Source: Callorhinus ursinus
Lineage: Eukaryota; Chordata; Mammalia; Carnivora; Otariidae
Direction of reading: 5' to 3'
Assembly (NCBI RefSeq): GCF_003265705.1
Contig: NW_020313005.1
Location: 12,980,288 to 13,044,287 of the forward strand
Length of the DNA: 64,000 bases
Shown here: positions 1 through 12,020 of the stretch, piece by piece
Layout of the letters: the number at the start of each line of letters is the position of its first letter
Position numbering within the stretch: position 1 is the stretch's first letter
Translations under genes and position numbers: made by a program
Notes under the pieces: generated by a model
Database searches by the model: none
What the model was told of the DNA's origin: nothing
The model's input: only the letters and a program-made list of their open reading frames with translations

Positions 1-1522
1 CCCAAAACCATAAGATACCTAGGAATAAATTTAACCAAAGAGGCAAATGATCTGTACTCACAAAACTATAAAACACTCAGGAAAGAAATTGAAGATGACA
101 CAAAGAAATGGAAAAACGTTCCATGCTCATGGATTGGAAGAACCAACATTGTGAAGATGTCAATGCTACCTAGAGCAATCTACACATCCAATGCAATCCC
201 CATCAAAATACCATCCACTTTTTCAAAGAAATGGAACCAATAATCCTAAAATTTTATGGAACCAGAAAAGACCCCGAATAGCCAGAGGAATATTGAAAAA
301 CAAAAGCAAAGCTGGCGGCGTCACAATTCCGGACTTCCAGCTCTATTGCAAAGCTGTCATCATCAAGACAGTATGGTACTGGCACAAAAACAGACACATA
401 GATCAATGAAACAGAATCGAGAGCCCAGAAATGGACCCTCAACTCTATGGTCAACTTATCTTTGACAAAGCAGGAAAGAATGTCCAGTGGAAAAAAGACA
501 GTTCTTCAACAAATGGTGTTGGGAAAATTGGACAGCCATATGCAGAAGAATGAAACTGGACCATTTCCTTACACCACACACAAAAATAGACTCCAAATGG
601 TTGAAAGATCTAAACGTGAGACAGGAGTCCATCCAAATCCTAAAGGAGAACACAACCTCTTCGACCTCAGCCGCAGCAACTTCTTCCTAGAAACATCACC
701 AAAGGCACAGGAAGCCGGGGCAATAATGAACTATTGGGATTTCATGAAGATAAAAAGCTTTTGCACAGCAAAAGAAACAGTTCACAAAACCAAAAGACAA
801 CCGACAGAATGGGAGAAAATAGTTGCAAATGACATATCAGATAAAGGGCTAGTATCCAAAATCTATAAAGAACTTCTCAAACTCAACACCCGAAGAACAA
901 ATAATCCAATCAAGAAATGGGCAGAAGACATGAACAGACATTTTTCCAAAGAAGACATCCAAATGGCCAACAGGCACATGAAAAAGTGCTCAACATCGCT
1001 CGGCATCAGGGAAATCCAAATCAAAACCTCAATGAGATACCACCTCACACCCGTCAGAATGGCTAAAATTAACAAGTCAAGGAACGACAGATGTTGGCGG
1101 GGATGCAGAGAAAGGGGAACCCTCCTACACTGTTGGTGGGAATGCAAGCTGGTGCAGCCACTCTGGAAAACATTATGGAGGTTCCTCAAAAGTTGAAATT
1201 AGAGCTACCATTCGATCCAGCAAACGCACCACTGGGTATTTACCACAAAGATACAAATGTAGGGACCCGAAGGGGTAAATGCACCCCAATGTTTATAGCA
1301 GCAATGTCCACAATAGCCAAACTGTGGAAAGAGCCAAGATGTCCATGGACAGATGAATGGATAAAGAAGCTGTGGTATATATACACAATGGAATATTATG
1401 CCGCCATCAAAAGGAATGAGATCTTGCCATTTGCAACGACGTGGATGGAACTGGAGGGTTTTATGCTGAGTGAAATAAGTCAATCAGAGAAAGACATGTA
1501 TCATATGACCTCACTGATATGA
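1..1522 (+). pseudogene. L1 ORF2 C-terminal part (copy A), broken
   Basis: Remnant of L1 ORF2p, the endonuclease/reverse-transcriptase that carries out target-primed reverse transcription in the nucleus. Only the part after the RT active site is in the window. The reading frame changes near 240, where one T is missing from a T-run compared with the L1 at 26660, near 450, and again near 1190, so no continuous product exists. About seven bases are missing near 646 compared with copy B. The C-terminal Cys/His motif of ORF2p (C-x3-C-x7-H-x4-C) is still readable at about 1093-1146. The last frame, 1091-1522, ends at the usual ORF2 stop. There is no selection for coding. Confidence 0.93.
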
Positions 1523-1985
1523 GGAATTCTTAATCTCAGGAACAAACTGAGGGTTGCTGGAGTGGTCGGGGGTGGGAGGGATGGGGTGGCTGGGTGATAG
1601 ACATTGGGGAAGATATGTGCTACAGTGAGCGCTGTGAATTGTGTAAGACTGTTGAATCACAGATCTGTACTTCTGAAACAAATAACACAACATATTTTAA
1701 GAAAAAAGAAAAAGAAGAAGATAGCAGAGAGGAAGAATGAAGGGGAGTATGTCAGAGGGGGAGACGAACCAGGAGAGATGATGGACTCTGAAAAACAAAC
1801 TGAGGTTTCTAGAGGGGAGGAGGGTAGGGGGATGGGTTAGCCTGGTGATGGGTATTAAAGAGGGCACATTCTGCATGGAGCACTCGGTGTTATGAACAAA
1901 CAATGAATCATGGAACACTACACCAAAACAAATTATGTAATATATGGTGATTAACATAAAAATAAAAAAATTTAAAAAAAGAAAA
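1..1985 (+). mobile_element. L1 retrotransposon copy A, 3' part
   Basis: LINE-1 copy that enters the window inside ORF2, just past the reverse-transcriptase catalytic motif, and runs through the ORF2 stop near 1522 into a two-part 3' UTR. The first UTR half ends in an A/G-rich stretch near 1700-1722; the second half ends in an A-rich tail at about 1960-1985. The same two-part tail follows the L1 copies ending at 4919 and 28427, so it belongs to this L1 subfamily. Copy B starts directly after it. By eye it differs from copy B by a few percent and shares with it several changes not present in the L1 at 21373-28427. Confidence 0.95.
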
Positions 1986-4465
1986 AGAAAAGAATACCTG
2001 AACAGACCTATAACCACTAAGGAAATTAAAGCGGTCATCCAAAATCTCCCCGAAAACAAAGCCCAGGGCCAGATGGCTTCCCAGGGGAATTCTATCAGAC
2101 ATTTAAAGAAGAATTAATACCTATTCTCCTGAAACTGTTCCAAAAAATCGAAATGGAAGGAACACTTCCAAACTCATTTTATGAGGCCAGCATCACCTTG
2201 ATCCCAAAACGAGACAAAGACCCCATCAAAAAGGAGAATTACAGACCAATATCCTTGATGAACATGGATGCAAAAATTCTCACCAAAATACTAGCCAATA
2301 GGATCCAACAGTACAGTAAAAGAATTATTCACCATGACGAAGTGGGATTTATCCCTGGGCTGCAAGGCTGGTTCAACAACCGCAAATCAACGTGATACAA
2401 TACTTTAACAAAAGAAAGCACAAGAATCATATGATCCTCTCAATAGATGCAGAAAAAGCATTTGACAAAATACAGCATCCTTTCTTGATCAAAACTCTTC
2501 AGAGTATAGGGATAGAGGGCACATACCTCAATATCATAAAAGCCATCTATGAAAAACATACAGCGAATGTCATTCTCAGTTGGGAAAAGCTGAGAGCTTT
2601 TCCCCTAAGGTCAGGAACGTGGCAGGGATGTCCACTCTCACCACTGCTATTCAACATAGTATTAGAAGTCCTAGCCACAGCAATCAGACAACAAAAAGAA
2701 ATCAAAGGCATCCAAATCGGGAAAGAGGAAGTCAAACTCTCACTCTTTGCAGATGATATGATACTTTATGTGGAAAACCCAAAAGACTCCACCCCAAAAC
2801 TGCTAGAACTCTTACAGGAATTCACTAAAGTAGCAGGCTATAAAATCAATGCACAGAAATCAGTGGCATTCCTATACACCAACAACAAGACAGAAGAGCG
2901 ACAAATCAAGGAGTCGATCCCATTCACAATTGCACCCAAAACCATAAGATACCTAGGAATAAGTTTAACCAAAGAAGCAAAGGATCTGTACTCACAAAAC
3001 TATAAAACACTCAGGAAAGAAATTGAAGATGACACAAAGAAATGGAAAAACGTTCCATGCTCATGGATTGGAAGAACCAACATTGTGAAGATGTCAATGC
3101 TACCTAGAGCAATCTACACATCCAATGCAATCCCCATCAAAATACCATCCACTTTTTCAAAGAAATGGAACCAATAATCCTAAAATTTTATGGAACCAGA
3201 AGAGACCCCGAATAGCCAGAGGAATATTGAAAAAGAAAAGCAAAGCTGGTGGCCTCACAATTCCGGACTTCCAGCTCTATTACAAAGCTGTCATCATCAA
3301 GACAGTATGGTACTGGCACAAAAACAGACACATAGATCAATGGAACAGAATCGAGAGCCCAGAAATACACCCTCAACTCTATGGTCAACTAATTTTTGAT
3401 AAAGCAGGAAAGAATGTCTAGTGGAAAAAAGATAGTCTCTTCCACAAATGGTATTGGGAAAATTGGACAGCCACATGCAGAAGAATGAAACTGGACCATT
3501 TCCTTACACCACACACAAAAATAGACTCCAAATGGTTGAAAGACCTAAATGTGAAACAGGAGTCCATCAAAATCCTAAAGGAGAACAAAGGTAACAACCT
3601 CTTCGACCTCAGCCGCAGCAAATTCTTCCTAGAAACATCACCAAAGGCAAGGGAAGCAAGGACAAAAATGAACTATTGGGATTTCATCAAGGTAAGAAGC
3701 TTTTGCACAACAAACAAAACAGTCCACAAATCCAAAAGACAACCGACAGAATGGGAGAAAATATTTGCAAATGACATATCAGATAAAGGGCTAGTATCCA
3801 AAATCTATAAAGAACTTCTCAAACTCAACACCCGAAGAACAAATAATCCAATCAAGAAATGGGCAGAAGACATGAACAGACATTTTTCCAAAGAAGACAT
3901 CCAAATGGCCCACAGACACATGAAAAAGTGCTCAACATCGCTCGGCATCAGAGAAATCCAAATCAAAACCTCAATGAGATACCACCTCACACCCGTCAGA
4001 ATGGCTAAAATCAACAAGTCAGGAAACGACAGATGTTGGCGGGGATGCAGAGAAAGGGGAACCCTCCTATATTGTTGGTGGGAATGCAAACTAGTGCAGC
4101 CACTCTGGAAAACAGTATGGAGGTTGCTCAAATAGTTGAAAATACAGCTACCATACGACCCAGCAATTTCTCTACTGGGTATTTACCACAAAGATACAAA
4201 TGTAGTGATCTGAAAGGGTACATGCACCCCAGTGTTTATAGCAGCAATGTCCACAATAGCCAAACTGTGGAAAGAGCCAAGATGTCCAAGGGGAGATGAA
4301 TGGATAAAGAAGAAGTGGTATATATACACAATGGAATATTATGCAGCCATCAAAAGGAATGAGACCTTACCATTTGCAACAACATGGATGGAACTGGAGG
4401 GTGTTATGCTGAGTGAAATAGGTCAATCAGGGAAAGACATGTATCATATGACCTCACTGCTATGA
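1986..4465 (+). pseudogene. L1 ORF2 remnant with RT domain (copy B)
   Basis: Truncated ORF2p. The 2392-3177 frame holds the reverse-transcriptase palm: motif A with its Asp at residue 19 (SIDAEKAFD), motif B with Trp in place of the usual Arg ([11 protein letters not shown]), and the FADD active-site box at 2746-2757. Before it, 2153-2395 encodes the fingers region. After it the frame breaks near 3157 and continues in pieces (3125-3421, 3485-4135, 4232-4465). The Cys-rich C-terminal motif reads at about 4035-4088. The endonuclease domain is absent because of 5' truncation. Frameshifts make it non-functional. Confidence 0.93.
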
Positions 4466-4919
4466 GGAATTCTTAATCTCAGGAAACAAACTGAGTGTTG
4501 CTGGAGTGTTGGGGGGTAGGAGCAATTGGGTGGCTGGGTGATAGACATCGGGGGGGTTATGTGCTATGGTGAGCACTGTGAATTGTACAAGACTGTTGAA
4601 TCACAGATCTGTACTTCTGAAAGAAATAATGCAATATACAAGAAAAAAAAAAGAAGATAGCAGGAGGGGAAGAATGAAGGGGCGTAAGTCAGAGGGGGAG
4701 ATGAACCATTAGAGATGATGGACTCTGAAAAACAAACTGAGGGTTCCTGAGGGGAAGGGCGTGGGGGGATGGGTTAGTCTGGTGATGGGTATTAAAGAGG
4801 GCACATTCTGCATGGAGCACTGGATGTTATGCACCAACAATGAATCATGGAACACTACATCAAAAACTAATGATGTAATATATGGTGAGTAACATAACAA
4901 TAAAAAATTAAAAAAAAAA
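1986..4919 (+). mobile_element. L1 retrotransposon copy B, 5'-truncated, head-to-tail with copy A
   Basis: L1 beginning abruptly inside ORF2 (N-terminal side of the RT domain) directly after the A-rich tail of copy A, and ending in the same two-part 3' UTR and an A tail at 4907-4919. Position 1 of the window aligns to about 2935 here, so the copy A to copy B offset (about 2934) equals the length of copy B. Both copies lack the same T near 223/3157 and share the ACCAATAATCC variant just after it. This suggests either duplication of one truncated insertion or two insertions from one source element. No target-site duplication is recognisable; sequence after the tail is CTTAGCATGTG. Confidence 0.94.
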
Positions 4920-6424
4920 TCTTAGCATGTGTTCATTTTATATTTATATATGTAGCATGAGTTTTTATATTTTAAAGAGTATAGTTTAACAAAAATATGA
5001 CTACAGTCTCATAATTGTTTGAGGGGAGGTGGAGGAGTTGAATTAAAGAAGGACTTTGAGTTTTATTCGATTTTTATTACATAAAAATTAATCAGAGAAT
5101 TGAACCTCTATTCATGTCACAACCCAGATAGTCAGCAGTCTATTTTAGCAGTATCAACTACCACTATTTCTTACTATATTATGAAGAACGTTTAATTGAG
5201 AAATATTAGAAACTCTGTTCCAACTGAAGCTGGGAAGTGAGTGGATAGCTATTTTTCTACTAAATTTTATCAGTATAACCAATACTTCTTTGCACATGCT
5301 GATTCTTAAGCAAAAATCTTGATACCAACTACATTCTTGTAGAAACCATTACTCTGGTGAGAGTTAGCCAGGAAAAAATAAAAATCAGTAGAGGAAAGCT
5401 GAGTAGACAGATGAGTTTCCATATAATGCAATTGCCAGAGTATAGTGAAAGGGTTGGAAAATATTACCTTGCTACATAGAAGGTAACATTGCATAGGGTC
5501 TCTCTGAATGTAGTTCAATTATCATTGTACTACTTGCCCTTATTGTAAATATCTTCATTTGGCTAAATTGGACATCAGATGTAATCACAGAGGATGTTGA
5601 AGTGTATTAGACATTAATTATTAATAGTCAGCAAACTGTAGTCAACCATGTTATTAATTATTACATTTAATAATGTGCACAAGATAATTAGAAAGGGAAA
5701 CAACAAAAGGATTAGAATGCCAAACAACTTCAGTCAATACAATTACTAATATACATCTCTATCAATGGACTTTTAATGGGCTACTGTGCAATTTGTTTAA
5801 ATTGAATTATCAGAGAAACATGGACAACAAATGGTTATAACCTATCTTATCGCTTGTTTCAAACTTTTCAATGGGAGACAACTCATTTTTGAAAAGTAAG
5901 CCTCTGTTTTTTAGAACTTCCATTTAAATACAAAACGTGGATTTAACTTGTTCTAAGTTATATTTCTCTAAAATTAAAAGAAATAAATGACATTTATATA
6001 TTCCACAACCAATTCACCAAACAAGTCCAACTGAACAAGATAGAAGAAAGATCGGCATGTTTCAAAATAACTGGAATCAAATAAAAATCTATTAAAAGTC
6101 ATTATAAAGTAAATAAAATTTTCAAATTAGCTAGCTGCTCTTTATGATCATATGTACTTTAAGTGCTTTTAAAAGTGCTCTCTTATTGATTTATATATCA
6201 CTAAGAAATGGCTAATAAAAGTACAAGACTAGTCTGAACCAAAATGTTCAGCACCAAGAAATACAAACCTATGTATCTCATAAGGTGTAAGCTTTTTAAA
6301 ACGTTGACACTTTTATTCTCCTCCCACCTCTGAGATTGTCTGATCAAGACAGAAAAGGGAGAAGAAGGAATAGTGCAGAACACTAGGGGAAATAAATGGC
6401 AGGCACTTCTGGTACCCCTGCAAG
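4920..6424. other. AT-rich single-copy DNA, no feature recognised
   Basis: No repeat family, splice-flanked open frame or RNA gene was recognised on either strand. The longest open frames are about 70 codons, as expected by chance at this base composition. Confidence 0.6.
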
Positions 6425-6665
6425 AATTATGCTTGTAGTGATTTCATAATTTGAATAGCACTTTTTAAACTGAAATGTGCTTTCACTTTTATTATCTTGT
6501 GTTGTGCCTCACAAGTAGGAAAAGCAGGCATATTATTCTTCCCATTATAGAGATAAAAAAAAAAAAAACTTTGGTGAGATTCAATGACATATGCTTCTAG
6601 TGGAAAAGTCAGAATTTGAACTGCACTCATCTGTGTCCAGGTTTTTTTTCCACTATACCTGCTAC
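6425..6665 (-). repeat. MIR-family SINE, minus strand
   Basis: Reading along the plus strand, CCCATTATAGAGATAAA is followed by an A-run, a decayed gap, then GAATTTGAACTGCACTCATCTG and CCACTATACCTGCT. This matches the reverse complement of MIR, with the core followed by the tRNA-derived head that contains the GAACCC-like box B. Strongly decayed. Confidence 0.6.
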
Positions 6666-8100
6666 TCCCCTGACCCCCTATAGCCCCTTTTTTGAACAAA
6701 TTGCCGTTTTGGTAAATGGTAAATCTTGGTAGCAACTTGAATTACACTTGGCACTCTAATAAATGACCCAGGCACTTAATTGGGATGCTTGCCAAGGAAT
6801 AGAGTTAGTGCAGTGCATTTCCAATGCCTCTAAACAGCAGATGAATTGCACATCAATTTATTTAAATAGCAAGACTGCAAACCTATTCATGGCCATTACC
6901 AGGTGCAGATTGATGCCTGCTAGCACAGATTTCCCACTGTGAAGCCCTTTAGTCACTCCATGCGGCTTCCCCACTCCATTATGCCTGTTAAATGAATCAA
7001 TCTTACCTTAATATCATTCTTAAATATTTAATGCCAAGTTACAATGCCGCCTTTTAAAATCAGTTGGTAAAATAAAAGCAAAGATTGTTCGGCAGGATGC
7101 ACCCCACCTCTGCAGCCTCCACTCTTCCACATGATTACTTACTGGGGTGAGCTCTTTGCCCTGGGGGTGGGCCAATTAAAAGGATTTATTTGCTTGTGTA
7201 ACAATCTAGGCAGCAACAAAGGGAACTCTGGTTACAAAAAAAAAAAAAAAAAGAGTAAGCAATTTAAGGCTTGCTTTTTTGGTTGAATCCATATTTGTTG
7301 AAATGCAGATCTTGACCCAGAAAATCACTTCCAACACTTTCTCAATGTGCGCTCCTTTGTGGGTATTATACTGGACCCCGTGTGGGAGAAAGACAGACCT
7401 CCCTTTCTGAAAAAACTTTCAGCCCTGCTTCTGGGCGATGCTCGATATTCAAATGAATAAATTGCTGGACTTCTAGACAACCCGTACACTCAAGCTACAT
7501 AATTCAAATCAACTCGGTTGTTTCTTAAATGTTGATCTGTGATTCCACACAGGGATATGGAGCTCTGTGTTATCTTTCCCTCTTTCTGCTTTAGATCTGG
7601 CATTATTGAAATATGCTTTTCAAAGTCTTTTGCCTCTGCTCCTGAGATGGACAGAGAAATGTTCTAGTTCACAACCTTGCCTGTGTCTTTCAAATTCTCT
7701 CATTGTTTTCATTTCACTATATTTTCTTTTGCTTATGTGTTAATGTTCGTGTAGAAGGACACCTATGTATAAAATATGGTTTTTTTCAGCTATGTGGTTT
7801 GCCAAAGATCTCATGTATATGGTTGCAGTACATAGCTTCCTTTCTCAAATTTTTTTCCTATGCTTCATATTAACTAAGACATTCAGAAATAATCAAGCAC
7901 CTTTTGGTTAAGGAAAATATAAAAACTCAGTTCTACCTTCCAAGAAAAAAAAATGTTATTGAAGTAAAATTCTCCAAAGATTAAAATTGACACCCTCTAG
8001 CCTAAGTAGTAAATTGGGTACCTTTAAAATCTACATATATTGAGACTTAATGATGCTAAGTACTGGGGATGTCACAAGGGAAGAAAGGATATTATAAAAT
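6666..8100. other. Single-copy DNA; possible conserved non-coding element at 6780-7540
   Basis: No repeat or gene recognised. The part from about 6780 to 7540 is not low-complexity and is rich in TAAT/ATTA and TTTAAAT words. It also has a 17-base A-run at 7238-7254. Whether it is conserved cannot be judged from one sequence. Confidence 0.45.
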
Positions 8101-8205
8101 ACTTTGGCAAAGAGAAACAGTAAATCTGACTTTTAGTCCTGGTTCTGTTGCCAACTATCTACCTGACTCTAAGCAATCCTTAAACACTTGTAAACAAGGG
8201 GTTAA
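8101..8205 (+). repeat. MIR fragment, plus strand
   Basis: GACTTTTAGTCCTGGTTCTG, then ACTATCTACCTGACTCTAAGCAA and a decayed GGTTAAACTAGG follow the order of the MIR head and core (tRNA-like box B, then the phrase resembling GTGACCTTGGGCAAGT). Short and decayed. Confidence 0.5.
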
Positions 8206-8660
8206 ACTAGGCCATTGTTAGTCCAAGTGTGGTCAGCTTGGATTCTGCTAGAAATACCAAAGAACCTTGGGCCTCACCCAAACCTATTGTATTAGAATCT
8301 GCATACTAACAGGATCCACAGTGATTCACATAGCTAAATTAACTAAATCAGGAAGTCATTAGACCAATGTGACTCTAATGCTGTCGTGACCTCAAAGTTT
8401 CTAAATCAAAAGACTAAGAACAACCAATCAAAAACAGCCATCTAGGCCTTAAGCTATATCCAATCAATAATTTCCTTACTTTGCTTCCACCTTTTCTCTG
8501 TAAAAGTCTTTCAAGTTCCCATTGGTATAATACTACTAACCACTTCCAGTTAGCACTGCCTGACTGGAATTGATGTAGGATCAAATAAACTCTTAAAATG
8601 TTTAATATGCCTTGTTTAATCTTTTAACAACATGCATGGAAAGTCTGAGAAGCATTGGAC
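8206..8660 (+). mobile_element. MER5-type hAT DNA transposon relic, interrupted
   Basis: Left part about 8206-8338 has GTCCAAGTGTGGTCAGC, GGGCCTCACCCAAACCTATTG and AGAATCTGCAT in the order known for the non-autonomous MER5/Charlie family. The matching right end, TCTGAGAAGCATTGGACC, is at about 8640-8657, after an inserted 290 bp. The element has no coding capacity. Confidence 0.7.
8339..8628 (+). mobile_element. Solo-LTR-like insertion inside the MER5 relic
   Basis: About 290 bp separate the two parts of the MER5 relic. The insert has LTR-like order: a CCAATCA-rich promoter-like stretch (about 8424-8470), CTGTAAAAGTC near 8498 where a TATA box would sit, and AATAAACTC at 8584 followed by a T-rich 3' end. 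No retroviral coding sequence is attached. The family was not identified. Confidence 0.5.
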
Positions 8661-10229
8661 CCCAAAGCTCTAGTCTAAATCTAAAATTCTGGGTTTTTTT
8701 CTCATTTTTAAATCAGTATCTTAAACACTGTGTACATTTCCAAAACCAATTGCTTGTATCTTTGGAAGCATACCTGTGAAATACCAAAATGTGACTGCAA
8801 TGAGCCTGTATGGACAAGTGCAGGTTAAAAACCACTGTTCTGTGGGAGGTGCTTGTCTGGAGCTGTTCAGATTCATGAATTCCCCATGGGAATACTGGTT
8901 CATTACAGCTTCCTGATTCAACAGAGCTGCCTTAGATTTGGACACATGAAGATAGCATGAGAGTCACTGTGTCAGCTGCTGACTTGTAGAAAATGCTGCC
9001 CCTGTGCAGGTTCAGTCCAGGTAAGGCTCTGGGAGCCAGGCTAAAGAGGTTCCCTTCTGCTGTCCTTAATACTGTTCAGTCCCACAGGGAGAATGGGCTC
9101 CTCCTGACACCTAAAGAAGACTCAGGCAGAATCATTCTTCAACTGCAAAAGTTCAAGGTGTCATTTCAAATACCTTTCAATAAATCAGGATGGCAGAACT
9201 CACGGGAAAAAGAGGATGGAAGTTCAAAAATACACACACACACACGTAGAGATTACAGATTTATTATCCAGAGATATGACTAAGGAAACATAACAAGGAG
9301 AAGGCAATCAAATCTGAAATTCAAGACAATTACTTTGATTGACATGATACAAAGGTCAACCTGACTTTCTGGAAAGTGACAGGCAGTTGCAAAAGAAAAC
9401 TGTTAATTTTTAAATTTGTAAAAGAATGATGATTCAAAAGTGGAATTTGTTCCTTAAAAATTATTTTTATACATTCTTTCCTATCAGCTCCAAGTTTAAG
9501 GATGCCTCCAAAAAGAATGTGTTGAAATACCATAGTAAGATAATTTCAACTTTTTTTTGCTCCCTTCCTAGGCAGACTTTGTTCCACTTGCTTATTCAGA
9601 CATTGTACAAGTAGTTTCTTCTGTTGTTTTGATAAAATTCAATGTTCCTCACTTTTCAGAACTTGCCAATGCAAAGCATCCTCTTTGTCTTTGCCACCTT
9701 TTTAATTCAAATGTTGTGGCTTTATACGGGTGTCTAGTGAATCTCCTGATTACGACTCTGCTTATGTATGGTCCCTTAAATTTCACTGAGATCCATTTTC
9801 TCTACCTTTAGTTTGGAAGTATCTGTATCAGAGTATGGTTCTTTTTTTCTGGTGAAACAGAAAATAACTAATTTTTTCCCTTCATTGTCAGCCAGCACAG
9901 AACTCTTACTAAATAGTGTTCACAGACCCAGGCCAGCAGCCTGCACTGAGTTGATTTCCACTGCCCAGAGATCTGTGTCTGTGTTTTATAAAAAGCCAGA
10001 GGTATTTTCTGAAACACAACCTTAAATTGGCATCCTACATATGACAAACAGAAAAATTACTGTTAGTCCTATTGTGAACATTTTTAGTAGCTTCGGGGAA
10101 TGAGAATAACTCAAAGCTGATGAGTTCCTCTTATTTGCAGATTTTCTGACTGAATTCACTCTGAAAGATAATAATAATAAATAAAACGTTATAGCTGTGA
10201 ACACTGAAGCTCATTAAAGTAATTTGGCA
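8661..10229. other. Single-copy DNA, no gene recognised
   Basis: Contains a short (CA)n run at about 9231-9246 and a possible MER5-like end near 8820-8845 (AGGTTAAAAACCACTGTTCT). A 96-codon open frame at 8993-9283 includes the microsatellite and has no recognisable protein features, so I do not call it. Confidence 0.55.
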
Positions 10230-10330
10230 ATCATAGAGGTTTAGGACCTTAGATGTCCTCTAGTCCAATTATCTGTTTTTACAAGTATGGAAATAAGTCC
10301 ATAATAAGCAATTTAGGCTAAGTCCCACAA
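10230..10330. repeat. Ancient mammalian repeat fragment (MIR-like tail?)
   Basis: The phrase GACCTTAGATGTCCTCTAGTCCAATT, followed by GGAAATAAGTCCATAAT, resembles a widespread ancient mammalian repeat (…AGATCATCTAGTCCAA…ATGAGGAAACTGAGGC…). I cannot name the family with certainty. Confidence 0.4.
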
Positions 10331-10710
10331 ATAGTTTTTCATCTGTTTTGGTACATTGCTTTCTCTAGTTTCTGAAGAAATATTATATCTGTTATCTGTA
10401 ACTCTAGAATTTAATTACAGATAAAGCTTTGTGACACCTTTTGTTTGTGAATTGTGGTGAGCAGACTCTAGAATGCACCAGCCTCCTCCCCAAACCCACA
10501 GTTTTGATCCCGACTTCCTAGTACTCATGCCCCTGTGTAATTCCCTCCTTTTGAGTAAGAACAGGACCTGTGACTTGTTTCTAACCAATAGAATGTGGCA
10601 ATGATAGCAGAATATCATCTTGTGATTTCATTACATAAGACTATAATTTCTGTTCTGCTAGCAGACATTCTTTATTGATTCTCCCATTCCAGCTTTGATG
10701 AAATAAGTGT

Positions 10711-11281
10711 AGAGGAGGGGGAAAAAATTCCCTCCACCCTTTAGGTTTTCCAGCTAGAGTCCTATAAATTACACTGACAAAAGACAGATTAACAAGAGAA
10801 AAAAACCACAAGTTTATTAACGTGTGTATTGTGCATATACAAGGGACTACTCAGTGATAAGTCACTCAAAAGTCACTCAATATGGGCTTATATAGCATTT
10901 TGACAAAAAAAAATATATTTTTAGAGAAATGACAAGGCAGAGGAAGAGGAATTTGAGTTTCTAGAGGTGGCAAATTATGGGACAGCAAATACATGGGGGA
11001 ACTAATGGAAGATATGGGCTAGTTAGTAGTATTTGCTATGTAGGTTCCTCTGGTGCCATCTTTGGTTTGATAAAGGTCTAGAGTTCTTTATGGTGATTTA
11101 CTTCTAACGTTCCTGGTAGAGAAGATAGGGGAGGACAACTTTACAAATTTATGGCCTTCTTTTAAGCAAATGGGGGAGTGGGGAAACTTTCCTTGCATCT
11201 CCTTCACAATTGCCTTCAGCTCGCTTATGCTAAAATGGCATGGAATGGGCGGGGAATGTGTACATATTTTGCCACCCTTCA
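10711..11281 (-). mobile_element. Antisense solo-LTR-like insertion 1 in the MaLR-like LTR
   Basis: This 570-bp block breaks the MaLR-like LTR between GATGAAATAAGT and the GGTGGAGAGG continuation. On the plus strand it carries CAAGTTTATTAACGTG at about 10809, which is an AATAAA-type polyadenylation signal on the minus strand, so the LTR reads on the minus strand. No internal retroviral sequence is present. The family was not identified. Confidence 0.55.
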
Positions 11282-11562
11282 TTAGCCACTAGGTGGAGAG
11301 GACAATGTGATGAGGAACTGAGGGCAACCTCCAACCAACACCTGGAAAGGAGATGATGAGTCCCTTAGCCTGACAGTTCACAAAGAATTGAATTCTGCTA
11401 ACAAACATACGAGCTTAGAACCAGATCCTCCTCATTCAAGCCTTAGGTGAGCCCCTTGGTTAAGACATTGACTGTAGCCTCATGAAACACCTCAAAGCCA
11501 AGGATCAAGGTAAGCCATGTGCAAGTTCCTGACCCACAGAATGTGTATGGTGATAGGGAGGT

Positions 11563-11949
11563 GGGGTTTGAGCGAACTGTAAAGAAAGAATTCTTGAGAC
11601 ATTTTCAGTGAAAATTGTTTATTATAATAAGCACAGGGACAGGACCCACAGGGAGAAAGAGCCTTACTTTTGCCATATGAAGATGGCAGTTATATGCTTA
11701 GTGTTCAAGGAAGAGGGGATGTAGAGGGAGTATTAGATCATAAATGTTTTCTTTGAATTTTTACTCATAAAACTACTTTTGCAAGATTTCTCTGGTGCTT
11801 ATCATTTAGCTCAGTATTAACTATCGGTGAGATGTACAGGGATTCATGAGACCCTTTAAGAACGTAGCAGCCAGCATGTATTTGATGCTTATCAAAACTA
11901 TGCAGGTCTGCCTTCTGGGCTAGAGGTGACATTTTTCTGCTTCTATCCC
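11563..11949 (-). mobile_element. Antisense solo-LTR-like insertion 2 in the MaLR-like LTR
   Basis: Starts around AAAGAAAGAATTCTTGAGAC and continues with TTTATTATAATAAGCACAGG and GACAGGACCCACAGGGAG. The same phrases open the antisense LTR at 30961, so both belong to one LTR family on the minus strand. It lies between the second and third pieces of the MaLR-like LTR. Confidence 0.6.
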
Positions 11950-12020
11950 TTATCATATAATAAGTGTGTTTTAAGCTGGTAAATTTGTGGTAATGAGATA
12001 AATAAGAATAGATGACCAAT

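Larger units (their letters stand above)
10440..12020 (+). mobile_element. MaLR-like LTR, split by two antisense LTR insertions
   Basis: Three collinear pieces of one old LTR: 10440-10710 (GCAGACTCTAGAATG, TAACCAATAGAATGTGGCAA, TTACATAAGACTATAA), 11282-11562 (GAGGAACTGAGGGCAACC, GAATTGAATTCTGCTAAC, CTGACCCACAGAA), and 11950-12020 (TGTTTTAAGCTGGTAAATTT, a 3'-end phrase of such LTRs). The order matches relatives at 14565, 61065 and 62838 in this window. I place it with MaLR (MLT1-type) LTRs; the subfamily is uncertain. Confidence 0.6.

Noticed and set aside
447..1196. 249-codon open frame
   Set aside because: It is the C-terminal part of L1 ORF2 read across frame changes and belongs to copy A, not to a host gene.
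10711..11281. Endogenous retrovirus with genes
   Set aside because: Only LTR-like sequence is present; no gag, pol or env-like frame is seen here or next to the other LTR-like blocks.
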